The notes under the pieces were generated by a model, which saw nothing but the letters and a program-made list of their open reading frames with translations, was not told the DNA's origin and did not search any database. DNA of 64,000 nucleotides, taken from Candidatus Dormiibacterota bacterium (GTDB taxonomy: Bacteria; Chloroflexota; Dormibacteria; Dormibacterales; Dormibacteraceae). Shown in pieces: positions 8,767 to 17,929 of this stretch. Positions within the stretch are counted from its first letter, which is position 1. Every line of letters starts with the position of its first letter. The stretch spans positions 1 to 64,000 of the forward strand of contig PLJM01000017.1 of NCBI GenBank assembly GCA_003139695.1, given 5' to 3'. The translations under genes were made by a program, and so were the position numbers.

Positions 8767-9783
8767 TCAGGCGGCCACTGCCGGCGCGACGGTGGTGAAA
8801 AGCAGTTCGACCATGTCCCGCACGTTTCCGCCCGCCGGCGCGAACGGCAGCACGGCCACCTCCTCGATGCCTCTTTCCTTCAACCGGCGGAGCTTCGCAA
8901 CGCATTGGCTGGGGTCGCCGGCCACGGTCAGGTCTTCAACCAGCGCTCGTGGCAACCTGGCGACCACCCAGTCGACCTCGCCCGCATTCCACGTGTGCCT
9001 GCTTTTCTCGACGAAGTCGAGGACCTCCGCCGGGATCGTATAACCGATCTCGGTCAGCATCTTGTGGCTGCTCCGCAGGGCCAGGGCGAGACCGCGCGCT
9101 GCGCCGCGTTGGGCCGCGGCCGAGTCAGAGCTCACCGACAGATATATCCAGCAGGCCTTGCGTAACGCCGGCAGCGCCTGATTGCGCTCCTTCTCAGCTT
9201 CATGAATGTGCTCGAGGGCGTAGTCGAGACCCAGTCCCTGGGCAAAGCTGCCGATGAGGGCGACATCGCCCAGCCGCGCAGCGACTGCCAGCATCTTTGG
9301 GCCCCGAGCCGCGACGTAGATCGGTATCGGTCCGGGCGGTTTGAAGTCGAGGCAATCGTTGAGAAACTGGATCTGCTGCCCCTGGTAGGAGAACGCCTTG
9401 GACTCGCTCCACAGCCGCCGGCACAGCTCGATGCACTCGGTGACCGCCCGAGCGGGTAATCGCGGCGTCAGCCCCAGAGCATGAAACCCGGTCGACCCGG
9501 CGCCAAGGCCGAGCAAAGCGCGCCCGCCACTCAGCTCGTGGAGCGTCGCGGCCGCCGCCGCCGTCAGCGCCGGGTGCCTGATGTATGGGTCGGTCACGCA
9601 GATGCCGATGGAAACGCGGGAAGTGACCGCGGCGATGGCTCCGAGCTGCACCCACGGGTCACGCAGAAACTGCTCGTCCGCGACCCACAGGCGGCGCAGG
9701 TGCTCGTGACGTTCGAGATCCCGTGCCCATTGGACCACCCCTCTCGAATCGTCATCGCCGAGGAATGCCAGCCCAAACAGCAT
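8767..9783 (-). CDS. LLM class flavin/F420-dependent oxidoreductase
   Basis: Luciferase-like motifs RVSIGICVTDPYIRHPALTAAAAATLHELSGGRALLGLGAGS. Confidence 0.85.
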   Translation of the reverse strand: MLFGLAFLGDDDSRGVVQWARDLERHEHLRRLWVADEQFLRDPWVQLGAIAAVTSRVSIGICVTDPYIRHPALTAAAAATLHELSGGRALLGLGAGSTGFHALGLTPRLPARAVTECIELCRRLWSESKAFSYQGQQIQFLNDCLDFKPPGPIPIYVAARGPKMLAVAARLGDVALIGSFAQGLGLDYALEHIHEAEKERNQALPALRKACWIYLSVSSDSAAAQRGAARGLALALRSSHKMLTEIGYTIPAEVLDFVEKSRHTWNAGEVDWVVARLPRALVEDLTVAGDPSQCVAKLRRLKERGIEEVAVLPFAPAGGNVRDMVELLFTTVAPAVAA

Positions 9784-9793
9784 CAGGCTGGGC

Positions 9794-10555
9794 TCACTCT
9801 TCGACGAATGCGACGACGCGGCACGGCGAGGCCTCTCCTCCCTCGATCGGAATCGGGAAGGCGCCGATCATGCACCGCTTGTTCAGCACCTGCTCGACGT
9901 CCCCGCCGAGGTTCTCCACGTGCATGATGCCGTGACGGAAGGGGACTCGATGCATCACGAACAGGTCCTCCTCGGGCCAGATGTCGTTCACCGGCTTGCC
10001 CATCCGCTTCTCGTACTCGCGTGTCGCGTCTGGCCGTTTGGTACGAATCGAAGTGTTCATCGGGTGGTCGCCGGAGCCGCAATCAACAGCAGTCCACGCC
10101 AGCTCCATGTTGACGATCCATTCCGCGAGCGAGCGATCCCCACCGGGGTGGCGCAGGAAGTACCGCTCCTCATCCTCTTCCGGCCGGCCGTTGAAGAACC
10201 GATGCCAACCCGTGTGGAAGATGACGATGTCCCCTTTCCTGACCTCCATGCGGTCGGTGACCTGCTTGGGCGTGATCACCGACCAGTCCTCCATCTCGTC
10301 GGAGAGGTCGACGATCACTCCTTCCCGGCACAGCGTCGTCAGCGGCACCGAGGCAATGTCCTTCCCGCCTGACACGATGTGCATCTGGCCGTCGAAATGC
10401 GTCCCGGCATGCAGCGGGGTCTCCAGGTACTGCGAGACGATTCCGTTGGTCGCATGTCGCTGGAGATAGCTCAGCTTGGGCGAGGGATAGCCGACCCAAC
10501 CTGGCGTGTGGATCGAGAACCGGTGCGTGAGGTCGACCAACTTCGTGTGGTTCAT
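9794..10555 (-). CDS. Cyclase family protein (kynurenine formamidase-like)
   Basis: Metal-binding motif HAGTHFDGQMH and GDIVIFHTGWHRF. Confidence 0.85.
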   Translation of the reverse strand: MNHTKLVDLTHRFSIHTPGWVGYPSPKLSYLQRHATNGIVSQYLETPLHAGTHFDGQMHIVSGGKDIASVPLTTLCREGVIVDLSDEMEDWSVITPKQVTDRMEVRKGDIVIFHTGWHRFFNGRPEEDEERYFLRHPGGDRSLAEWIVNMELAWTAVDCGSGDHPMNTSIRTKRPDATREYEKRMGKPVNDIWPEEDLFVMHRVPFRHGIMHVENLGGDVEQVLNKRCMIGAFPIPIEGGEASPCRVVAFVEE

Positions 10556-10956
10556 CAGCGCCTCTCCGGTTGACGCGCGACGGCGTCGATCTCGACCAGT
10601 GCGTCTGGGATCACAAAAGCTGTGACTTCGACGAGCGTGCTCGCCGGCCGGCTCTCGCCAAAGAACCGGCGGCGAACGGTGTTGACCGCGGCGCGGTCCC
10701 CGATGCGGCGCAGGTAAACGGTGACTTTGACCACATCTTCGAAACCTGCACCCGCTTTGGCGAGCACCGCTTTGATGTTCTCGTGCACACGCTCGGCCTG
10801 CGCGACCACGTCGTCGCCGCCGATCAGCGCCCCGGACGCGTCCAGGGCAAGCATTCCCGAAATCCAGATCCAGCCGTCAGCGACCACGCCGTCCGTGTAT
10901 TGGCTGATCGGCTCAGGGAGCTGCTCGGGAAGTCGTATTCGTTGCAGTGGGGACAC
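10555..10956 (-). CDS. RidA (YjgF/YER057c/UK114) family protein
   Basis: 134 codons from GTG; WIWISGMLALDASG...NIKAVLAKAGAGFEDVVKVTVYL. TGATG overlap with the cyclase gene. Confidence 0.8.
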   Translation of the reverse strand: MSPLQRIRLPEQLPEPISQYTDGVVADGWIWISGMLALDASGALIGGDDVVAQAERVHENIKAVLAKAGAGFEDVVKVTVYLRRIGDRAAVNTVRRRFFGESRPASTLVEVTAFVIPDALVEIDAVARQPERR

Positions 10957-10989
10957 GGATTGGCCTCCTCTCTGTATGCCCCCGGATCC

Positions 10990-11041
10990 TTGACACACCC
11001 TCCGGGCGACTATATAGTCCGACCGAGTAATTGTCGGACAA
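10990..11041 (+). promoter_or_regulatory. sigma70-like promoter with overlapping palindromic operators
   Basis: TTGACA (10990-10995), 17-nt spacer, TATAGT (11013-11018); palindrome GACTATATAGTC (11008-11019); GntR/FadR-like TTGTCGGACAA (11031-11041). Confidence 0.6.
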
Positions 11042-11070
11042 ATTACCGAGTTCTGGGCGAGGGAAAGCAG

Positions 11071-12372
11071 ATGATTGATCGACTGGCCACGTCCAAGTTG
11101 CATGCCTCGTTGGCCGCTGGGGCCCTGCTGATCCTGGCGGCATGCGGGTCGAACACCCCGAGCGCCACGCCCAAGACGTATACCGGCACTCTGACCTTTG
11201 CCAGCTTCAACCCGTTCACGGGTCCGGACGCCAGCTTCGGCCCTGAGATGGCCGCCGGCTGCATACCCGCCGCGAAGACGATCAATGATGCGGGAGGCGT
11301 GCTCGGGCACCAGGTGCAGTGCGTTGCTGTTGACACTCGCGGGGACCCCGCTGACGCCGTCCCCGCCGCCCAGAAGATGATCGCCACCACGCAGAACCTG
11401 GTTGGCATGAACGGGCCCAGCTCCGACGAGGCGCTGGCGACCGTTCCAATCATCGACCGCGCGCACCTGCCGATGTTTGCGGACTCTGGACAGGCCGCCT
11501 TCGACAAGAGCACGTACAAGTACTTTTACCGCCTGACCCCGCCCGATGACGCCGCCGGCGTCGCGATGGCGATCTATGCCTACAACAAGGGCTACCGAAG
11601 AGGCGCCGCCGTGTTCGGCAACGACCTCAGCTCGCAGGGGAACGTTCCCAACCTCTTGAGCGCATTCGTGAAGCTGGGCGGCCAGATCGTGGTCAACCAG
11701 ACCCTCACGCTGGACCAGAGCTCATACCGCACCGAGGTCACGGCCCTGGTGGCGGCCACCCCCGACGTCATCTTCACCGAAGCCGACCCCCAGACCGATG
11801 CCGCCTACCTGAGCCAGCTGCAGCAGCTGCACGGCATGATTCCTGTCGTCGGCACCCAGCCGACAGTTCAACCACCCTGGATCAAAGCCGTCAGCGGCGC
11901 CATCGGCAGGAGCACCCTTTCGCAGAACTTCGCGGCCGCCCAGCCGTACTCGACGTCGCAGGGACCCGCATGGGAGGTTTACAACACCGCGCTTCTCGCA
12001 TCGGGATCCGCCGTGCCTCAGCCCGACCAGTGGAGCCAGGACCCGTACACCGAAACCGACTACGACGCGATCATCATGATGGCGCTGGCGATGCTCGAGG
12101 CGAAAACGCCTGACCCCAGCTTCTACAACGCTTTCATCCCGAAGGTGGTCGGTAATGCCGCTGGTGCCACTGAGGTCCACTCATATAAGGAAGGGATGGA
12201 CGCGATCGCCGCCGGCAAGACGATCAACTACGTGGGCGCCGGCGGCCCCGTCGCATTCGACCAGTACCAGAACTCCACGGGCGCGTTCGAGCTGATCGGA
12301 TACGCAGCCAATGGCTCCAACCCTCAGCTCGCCGTCGTCAGCGCCTCAGACATAGCGAAGCTGCGCCAATGA
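11071..12372 (+). CDS. Branched-chain amino acid-type ABC transporter substrate-binding lipoprotein
   Basis: Lipobox LLILAACGS; periplasmic-binding fold TLTFASFNPFTGPDASFGPEMAAGCIPAAKTINDAGGVLGH. The longer ORF from 10570 is unsupported upstream. Confidence 0.85.
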   Translation: MIDRLATSKLHASLAAGALLILAACGSNTPSATPKTYTGTLTFASFNPFTGPDASFGPEMAAGCIPAAKTINDAGGVLGHQVQCVAVDTRGDPADAVPAAQKMIATTQNLVGMNGPSSDEALATVPIIDRAHLPMFADSGQAAFDKSTYKYFYRLTPPDDAAGVAMAIYAYNKGYRRGAAVFGNDLSSQGNVPNLLSAFVKLGGQIVVNQTLTLDQSSYRTEVTALVAATPDVIFTEADPQTDAAYLSQLQQLHGMIPVVGTQPTVQPPWIKAVSGAIGRSTLSQNFAAAQPYSTSQGPAWEVYNTALLASGSAVPQPDQWSQDPYTETDYDAIIMMALAMLEAKTPDPSFYNAFIPKVVGNAAGATEVHSYKEGMDAIAAGKTINYVGAGGPVAFDQYQNSTGAFELIGYAANGSNPQLAVVSASDIAKLRQ

Positions 12373-12446
12373 CCCCGCGCGGACGAATCACAAGCTGACC
12401 ATCGAGCGACCAGCCGCACCAGCACAGCGCGTTTTCGGGGGCTGAA

Positions 12447-13334
12447 GTGGACCAGCTGATTCCGGCGTTTGGCTTTGGACTGATCACCGCCTCGATCCTC
12501 GCGATCGCCGCGGTTGGGTTCACGCTGCAGTTCAGCGTCACCAACATCCTGAACCTGGCCTACGGCGACATCATGACCGCTTGCGCCTTTGCGGCCTATC
12601 TCGCCAACCATGCGGGGGTGAACATCTGGATCAGCCTCATTGTCGGTGCGCTGTTCGGCGCCGTCTTCTCGATGCTTCTCAACCGCTTCGTGTATTTCGG
12701 TTTCGTTCGGCGCGGGACCAGGCTCTTCGGGATGATCATCGTCACGATCGCGGTCAGCCTCATCATCCAGAACTTGCTGCTGGCGATCTTCCGGCCGACT
12801 TTCTTCAGCTACACAGCATCGCAAGGTCCGTCGTACCACGTGGGCTCAATGGTGTTCACCGCCAGCCAGCTGGCGATCATGGGGATTGCGGTCGTGGCCA
12901 TGGTTTGCGTCCACCTCCTGCTGACCCAAACCCAACTCGGAAAGGCGATGCGCGCGACTGCAACCAATCCTGGCCTTGCGCGCAGCAGTGGGATCGCCAC
13001 CGACCAGGTGATCGACGCGGCGTGGCTGGTCTCCGGAGCCCTGTGCGGCATCGCAGGAGTGGCCCTCGTGCTTAACACGGCGACATTCAGCGAAACGACA
13101 GGTGCCGCCTTTCTGGTCCCGATCATCGCGGCGGCAGTCTTGGGCGGTATCGGCCAACCCTATGGGGCGATGCTCGGCGCGCTCACCATCGGCATAGCAG
13201 GCGAGGTGGCGGCCGCGCTGATCAGCCCGTCTTACAAAGACGTCGTCGCATTCGTGATCTTGATCGTTGTCCTCCTCGTCCGCCCGCAGGGGATCCTGTC
13301 GGAGATCGCGGCGGCCAAGGAGGTGGCGGCATGA
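12447..13334 (+). CDS. Branched-chain amino acid-type ABC transporter permease (LivH-like)
   Basis: LivH-like TM protein; position in Liv operon. Confidence 0.85.
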   Translation: MDQLIPAFGFGLITASILAIAAVGFTLQFSVTNILNLAYGDIMTACAFAAYLANHAGVNIWISLIVGALFGAVFSMLLNRFVYFGFVRRGTRLFGMIIVTIAVSLIIQNLLLAIFRPTFFSYTASQGPSYHVGSMVFTASQLAIMGIAVVAMVCVHLLLTQTQLGKAMRATATNPGLARSSGIATDQVIDAAWLVSGALCGIAGVALVLNTATFSETTGAAFLVPIIAAAVLGGIGQPYGAMLGALTIGIAGEVAAALISPSYKDVVAFVILIVVLLVRPQGILSEIAAAKEVAA

Positions 13335-14314
13335 GCGACGCGATGCAGTTCTACATCTCGACGCTGCTGATCTATCTCTTCATCGACATCATGGGCGTGC
13401 TCGGCCTCAACCTGCAGTTCGGGGTCGCAGGCATCATCAATTTCGCTTACATCGTCTTCGTCGCAGTCGGTGCCTACACGGCCGCGGTGGTGTCCCTCGG
13501 ACCCGACTACCCGGGCAACTTCCAGCACTACGTCTTCGGCGCGAGCTGGCCTTTTCCACTGCCCATCCTCGCCGGCGGCGCGGCCGCGGGTCTGCTGTCC
13601 CTGGTCGTCGGCGTGATCAGCTTGCGGCGGCTGCGTAGCGACTACCAGGCCATGGTCATGCTCGTCCTTTCGCTCATCGCGACTCTGATCGCGTCGAACG
13701 CGACAGGCCTCGTCAACGGGCCCGCGGGGCTCGCCACGGTTCCACAGCCGCTGTTCGACCAGCTGGCCCTCCCTTATCTCGATTACCAATGGGTCTACGC
13801 GGGCTGGTGCCTGTTCCTCACTGTGGTCATATTCCTGTTCGTTCGGGCCATCACCAGGTCCCCGCTCGGCCGGACCCTCAGAGCGATGCGCGACAACGAC
13901 CGCGCGGCCGCGGCAGTCGGCAAGAACATCACTGCGCTCCGGCTGATGATCTTCGTCGTCGGCGGGGTGATCGCCGGTATCAGCGGCGCCGTTTTTGTCG
14001 AGTTCATCCAGGCGTGGTCGCCGGGTTCGTGGCTCTATCCCGAGACGTTCGTCTTCCTGGCCGCGATCCTGGTTGGAGGCGCGGCCAACAACTGGGGAGT
14101 AATGCTCGGCACCCTGCTGGTTCCAGTGGGCTTCCTCGAAGCGACGCGCTATCTGCCGCCGATCTTCTACCAGGGATTCATCGAGGCGATGCAGTGGGTC
14201 TGTGTCGGGCTGCTGATCCTGCTTTTCCTGTGGTTCCGGCCCAACGGCATCTTCCCCGAGAAGCCGGGCCGCTTCAAGCCGCGGGTAGCAGCGCCGTCAA
14301 GGCCGGCCGAATAG
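13331..14314 (+). CDS. Branched-chain amino acid-type ABC transporter permease (LivM-like)
   Basis: LivM-like segments GRTLRAMRDNDRAAAAVGKNI; 4-bp overlap with previous gene. Confidence 0.85.
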   Translation: MSDAMQFYISTLLIYLFIDIMGVLGLNLQFGVAGIINFAYIVFVAVGAYTAAVVSLGPDYPGNFQHYVFGASWPFPLPILAGGAAAGLLSLVVGVISLRRLRSDYQAMVMLVLSLIATLIASNATGLVNGPAGLATVPQPLFDQLALPYLDYQWVYAGWCLFLTVVIFLFVRAITRSPLGRTLRAMRDNDRAAAAVGKNITALRLMIFVVGGVIAGISGAVFVEFIQAWSPGSWLYPETFVFLAAILVGGAANNWGVMLGTLLVPVGFLEATRYLPPIFYQGFIEAMQWVCVGLLILLFLWFRPNGIFPEKPGRFKPRVAAPSRPAE

Positions 14315-15085
14315 ATGGACGCCCAGCCCAAGCCGATCCTCGCAGTGAGCGACGTGCGGCGTGATTTTGGGGGTCTGAAAGCTGTCGACGGCGCCTCGTT
14401 CAATGCGTTGCCAGGGCGCATCACCGGTTTGATCGGACCCAACGGCGCCGGCAAGTCGACCCTGATCGGCATCATCGGCGGCCAGATCAAGCCCACCGCG
14501 GGTTCGATTACGTTCGACGGCCGCGACATCACGGGCCTCGCGCCACACAGGATCGCGCGCAGCGGGCTGGTCCGCACCTTCCAGCTGTCGGCGGAGTTCA
14601 CGAAGCTGACGGTGCTGGAGAACCTCCTCGTCGCCGCCCCGGATCAGAAAGGAGAGTCGCTGCTCGGCGCCGAGCTGAGTCGCTTCTACTGGGGTCGCAG
14701 CGAGGCCGCCAACGTCGATGCGGCGCGCGACGTCCTGGACCGGTTTGCCATGACCCCCAAGGAGAACGAGCTGGCCGGCAACCTCAGCGGCGGCCAGAAG
14801 CGCCTGCTGGAGATCATGCGTGCGCTGATGACGAAACCCAAGATGCTCCTGCTCGACGAGCCGTTCGCCGGCGTCAACCCGACGCTCGCCCGCGAGATCG
14901 AGCAGTACCTGCTCGACCTTCGCGACGAGGGGCTGTCGATGATCATGGTCGAGCACGAGCTCGCCGTGGTGGAACGGCTGTGCGAGCCTGTGGTGGTGAT
15001 GGCCCAGGGCAAGGTCATCTCCGAGGGTTCGATGCGTGACGTCAGCGCGCGGCAGGAGGTGCTGGATGCCTACCTCGTCGGCTGA
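14315..15085 (+). CDS. ABC transporter ATP-binding protein (LivG-like)
   Basis: Walker A GPNGAGKST, signature LSGGQKR, Walker B MLLLDEP. Confidence 0.9.
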   Translation: MDAQPKPILAVSDVRRDFGGLKAVDGASFNALPGRITGLIGPNGAGKSTLIGIIGGQIKPTAGSITFDGRDITGLAPHRIARSGLVRTFQLSAEFTKLTVLENLLVAAPDQKGESLLGAELSRFYWGRSEAANVDAARDVLDRFAMTPKENELAGNLSGGQKRLLEIMRALMTKPKMLLLDEPFAGVNPTLAREIEQYLLDLRDEGLSMIMVEHELAVVERLCEPVVVMAQGKVISEGSMRDVSARQEVLDAYLVG

Positions 15086-15857
15086 CGGAACGGGCAGGCC
15101 GGCACAGTACCTGCAGGTCGACGACCTCAGCGCCGGCTACGGCGGGACGGTCATCGTCAACGGCGCCTCGGCATCCGTCGGGCCGGGAGAGATAGTGACC
15201 ATCGTCGGCCCCAACGGCGCCGGCAAGAGCACGTTCCTCAAGGCCATCGTGGGCATGATCCCGGCGATCAGCGGCCGCGTGCGCCTGGGCGGCGAGGACG
15301 TCACCAACATGCGGGCCAACAACCTCGCCAAGCGCGGCCTCGGCTATGTACCCCAGGTGAACGACGTGTTCGACACGCTCTCGGTCTTCGACAACCTTGC
15401 GATCGGCGGCTACCTGTTGAGCAGGCCCGACGCAGCCAAGCGCACGGAGGCGGTGCTCGAGACTTTCCCCGCCCTCAAGGCGATGCTGAAGCGAACAGCC
15501 AGCAAGCTCAGCGGCGGCGAGCGGAAGATGCTGGCGATCGCCAGGGTCCTGATGCTGGAGCCGCGCCTGCTCGTCCTCGACGAGCCAACCTCCAACTTGA
15601 GCGCAGACCTCTCGAGGATGCTGCTCGAGGAGCACGTCCGCCGCCTCGGCAAGGGCGGCACGGCTGTTCTTATCGTGGAGCAGAAAGCGCTCGCCGCCCT
15701 GACGATCTCGGACTGGGCTTACGTGATGGCGGCGGGAACGATGAAGGTCTCATCCGCGGCGAAGGAATTGCTAGCACGAAAGGACATCGGCGAGGTGTTT
15801 CTCGGCCGGTCCACGGAACCGGCGAGCTTGCCGAAGGCATCAGGCGGCATGGATTAG
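15066..15857 (+). CDS. ABC transporter ATP-binding protein (LivF-like)
   Basis: Walker A GPNGAGKST, signature LSGGERK, Walker B LLVLDEP; start ATG at 15066 within the livG 3' end. Confidence 0.9.
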   Translation: MPTSSADGTGRPAQYLQVDDLSAGYGGTVIVNGASASVGPGEIVTIVGPNGAGKSTFLKAIVGMIPAISGRVRLGGEDVTNMRANNLAKRGLGYVPQVNDVFDTLSVFDNLAIGGYLLSRPDAAKRTEAVLETFPALKAMLKRTASKLSGGERKMLAIARVLMLEPRLLVLDEPTSNLSADLSRMLLEEHVRRLGKGGTAVLIVEQKALAALTISDWAYVMAAGTMKVSSAAKELLARKDIGEVFLGRSTEPASLPKASGGMD

Positions 15858-15868
15858 GGGGAGCTGAG

Positions 15869-16522
15869 ATGGAGACAGAAAACGGCAAGGCAGTGCTGGA
15901 CGTCGTCATGCCGCCCAAGTCGGGCAAGGCGGTGGAGCTGAAGAAGGGCCAGCGCATCCGCATCACCGACATCGAGGGCAAGCAGGTATGCGATGTGGCG
16001 GTGTTCAACATGGAGAACGTGCGCGAGAAGCTTTCCACCTCCTACTCGCGCACGCGCTATCCGATGAAGGTGACGGGGGATTACATTCCGCGCGACCATC
16101 TCACGGAGGGCGACACGCTCATGTCCACGCTGTGCCGGCCGATGATGACCATCGTCAAGGAGACGGCGAAGATCAAGGGCGTGCACGACACGCACCACCG
16201 CATGTGCAACCGCTACCTGTACGAATCCAACGGGTACGGGCCGCGCGACGGATGCCAGGAGCAGATCGCCGCGGCAGTGGCGCCCTACGGCATCGCCTCA
16301 GAGGACCTGCCTGACACGTTCGACCTGAACATGAATTTCACCCATGACTGCGAAAACCACAGGTGGTGGATCAAGGAGCCTGTCAACGAGCCCGGCGACT
16401 ACGTCGAGATGCGGGCCGAGATGGACGTCCTGGTTGGGCTCTCGAACTGCCCGCTGGACGTCATGGTGCCCTGCAACGCCTTCAACTGCACACCACTTCG
16501 CGTCCAGGTTTTGGAGGCGTAG
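15869..16522 (+). CDS. DUF1989 / urea carboxylase-associated family protein (copy 1)
   Basis: VVMPPKSGKAVELKKGQRIRITDIEGKQVCDVAVFN and metal-site-like HDTHHRMCNRYLYE...DGCQEQIAAA; conserved NFTHDCENHRWW. Confidence 0.8.
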   Translation: METENGKAVLDVVMPPKSGKAVELKKGQRIRITDIEGKQVCDVAVFNMENVREKLSTSYSRTRYPMKVTGDYIPRDHLTEGDTLMSTLCRPMMTIVKETAKIKGVHDTHHRMCNRYLYESNGYGPRDGCQEQIAAAVAPYGIASEDLPDTFDLNMNFTHDCENHRWWIKEPVNEPGDYVEMRAEMDVLVGLSNCPLDVMVPCNAFNCTPLRVQVLEA

Positions 16523-16524
16523 CG

Positions 16525-17322
16525 ATGGATCTTCAGCTGACCGGCAAGGTGGCGTTCATCACAGGGGCCAGCAAGGGCATTGGCAGGGCTGTCGCAGAGC
16601 AGCTGGCGTCCGAAGGGGCTGACGTCGTGATCACGGCGCGGACGGCAGAGCCGCTGGAAGAGACCGCCAGCAAGATCGCCGCCGGCAGCGGGCGATCGGT
16701 CGTCGCGATGCCGGGCGACATGAGCAAGCCCCAGGACATCGACCGGTGCGTGACGGAGACCATCAAGCGGTTCGGCCATATCGACATCCTTGTCACCTGC
16801 GCAGGCAGCTCACCGGGCGGCCTGCTGGAAGAGCTCACCGAGGAGCACTGGATGTCGAGCCTCAACCTGAAGTTCATGGGCTACGTCCGTACGGTGCGCG
16901 CGGTCATCTCGCACATGCGCGAGAGGGGAGAGGGCGCGATCGTGCTGGTGGTCGGCAACGACGGCTTGAAGCCGAGCTACTGGGAGATGACGGCCGGGGC
17001 CGCCAACGCCGCCGACATCAACTTCGCCTCATCGGTTGCGGAGCAGTACGGGCGCTATGGCGTCCGCATCAACACGGTCAACCCCGGGCCAGTCAACACC
17101 GACCGCTGGGACGGGCTCGAAAAGGCCTTCGCCCGCGACAAGAAGGTGGACCAGCACCGTGCGCACGAGCTGGCTGTCTCCTCGATCCCGCTGCGCCGAA
17201 TATGCGAGCCGGAGGAGGTGGCGTCCCTGGTCACGTTCCTCGTGTCGCCGCGCGCCTACTTCATCAACGGCGCCCACATTCCCATCGACGGCGCCCAGCG
17301 CAAGGCGTTGATGGACGTCTGA
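16525..17322 (+). CDS. SDR family oxidoreductase
   Basis: TGASKGIGRAV cofactor motif; C-terminal FLVSPRAYFINGAHIPIDGA. The catalytic Tyr region is atypical. Confidence 0.85.
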   Translation: MDLQLTGKVAFITGASKGIGRAVAEQLASEGADVVITARTAEPLEETASKIAAGSGRSVVAMPGDMSKPQDIDRCVTETIKRFGHIDILVTCAGSSPGGLLEELTEEHWMSSLNLKFMGYVRTVRAVISHMRERGEGAIVLVVGNDGLKPSYWEMTAGAANAADINFASSVAEQYGRYGVRINTVNPGPVNTDRWDGLEKAFARDKKVDQHRAHELAVSSIPLRRICEPEEVASLVTFLVSPRAYFINGAHIPIDGAQRKALMDV

Positions 17323-17921
17323 TGGGAAACGTGACCGAGGTTTTGATCCCCGCCGGCGAAGGCCGCGCCTTCCAGGTGCCAAAGGGCGCCCTCTTGGAGA
17401 TCATCGACGTCGAGGGCCAGCAGGTGGCGGACTTCATATCGATCATCGAGAACGATCCGAAGGAGTGGCTTTCGGCCACCCACACCCGCTCGACGGTGCT
17501 GCGACTGAACCTCAAAGTTGGCGATCGTCTCCAGACCAACTGGCGGCGCGACATGTACGAGGTCGTCAGCGACGACGTCGGCATGCACGACCTGATCACA
17601 TCGATGTGCGACGCCCGCCGGTACCGGCTCGACTACGGGGTGGAGAACCACCGCAGCTGCCGAAGCAACTTCCTGGAGGCCCTGTCGCCCTGGCGGTACG
17701 AGGAGTGGCAGATACCTGACGTGGTCAACATCTTCCAGAACGCGCCGATCCACCCGGATCGAACTTTCGGAAACGAGTTTCCGCTCAGCAAGCCGGGCGA
17801 CAAGATTGTTCTGCGCGCCCTCCTGGACGGCATCGTGGCGGCGATCTCCGCGTGCCCTCAGGACCTCAACCCTTGCAACGGCTTCCACCCGAGCCCGATA
17901 AAGGCCCGGATTCTCACCTAG
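17322..17921 (+). CDS. DUF1989 / urea carboxylase-associated family protein (copy 2)
   Basis: LEIIDVEGQQVADFISI..., GMHDLITSMCDARRYRLDYGVENHRSCRSNFLEAL, CPQDLNPCNGFHPSPI. Confidence 0.85.
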   Translation: MGNVTEVLIPAGEGRAFQVPKGALLEIIDVEGQQVADFISIIENDPKEWLSATHTRSTVLRLNLKVGDRLQTNWRRDMYEVVSDDVGMHDLITSMCDARRYRLDYGVENHRSCRSNFLEALSPWRYEEWQIPDVVNIFQNAPIHPDRTFGNEFPLSKPGDKIVLRALLDGIVAAISACPQDLNPCNGFHPSPIKARILT

Positions 17922-17929
17922 CGCTCGAA

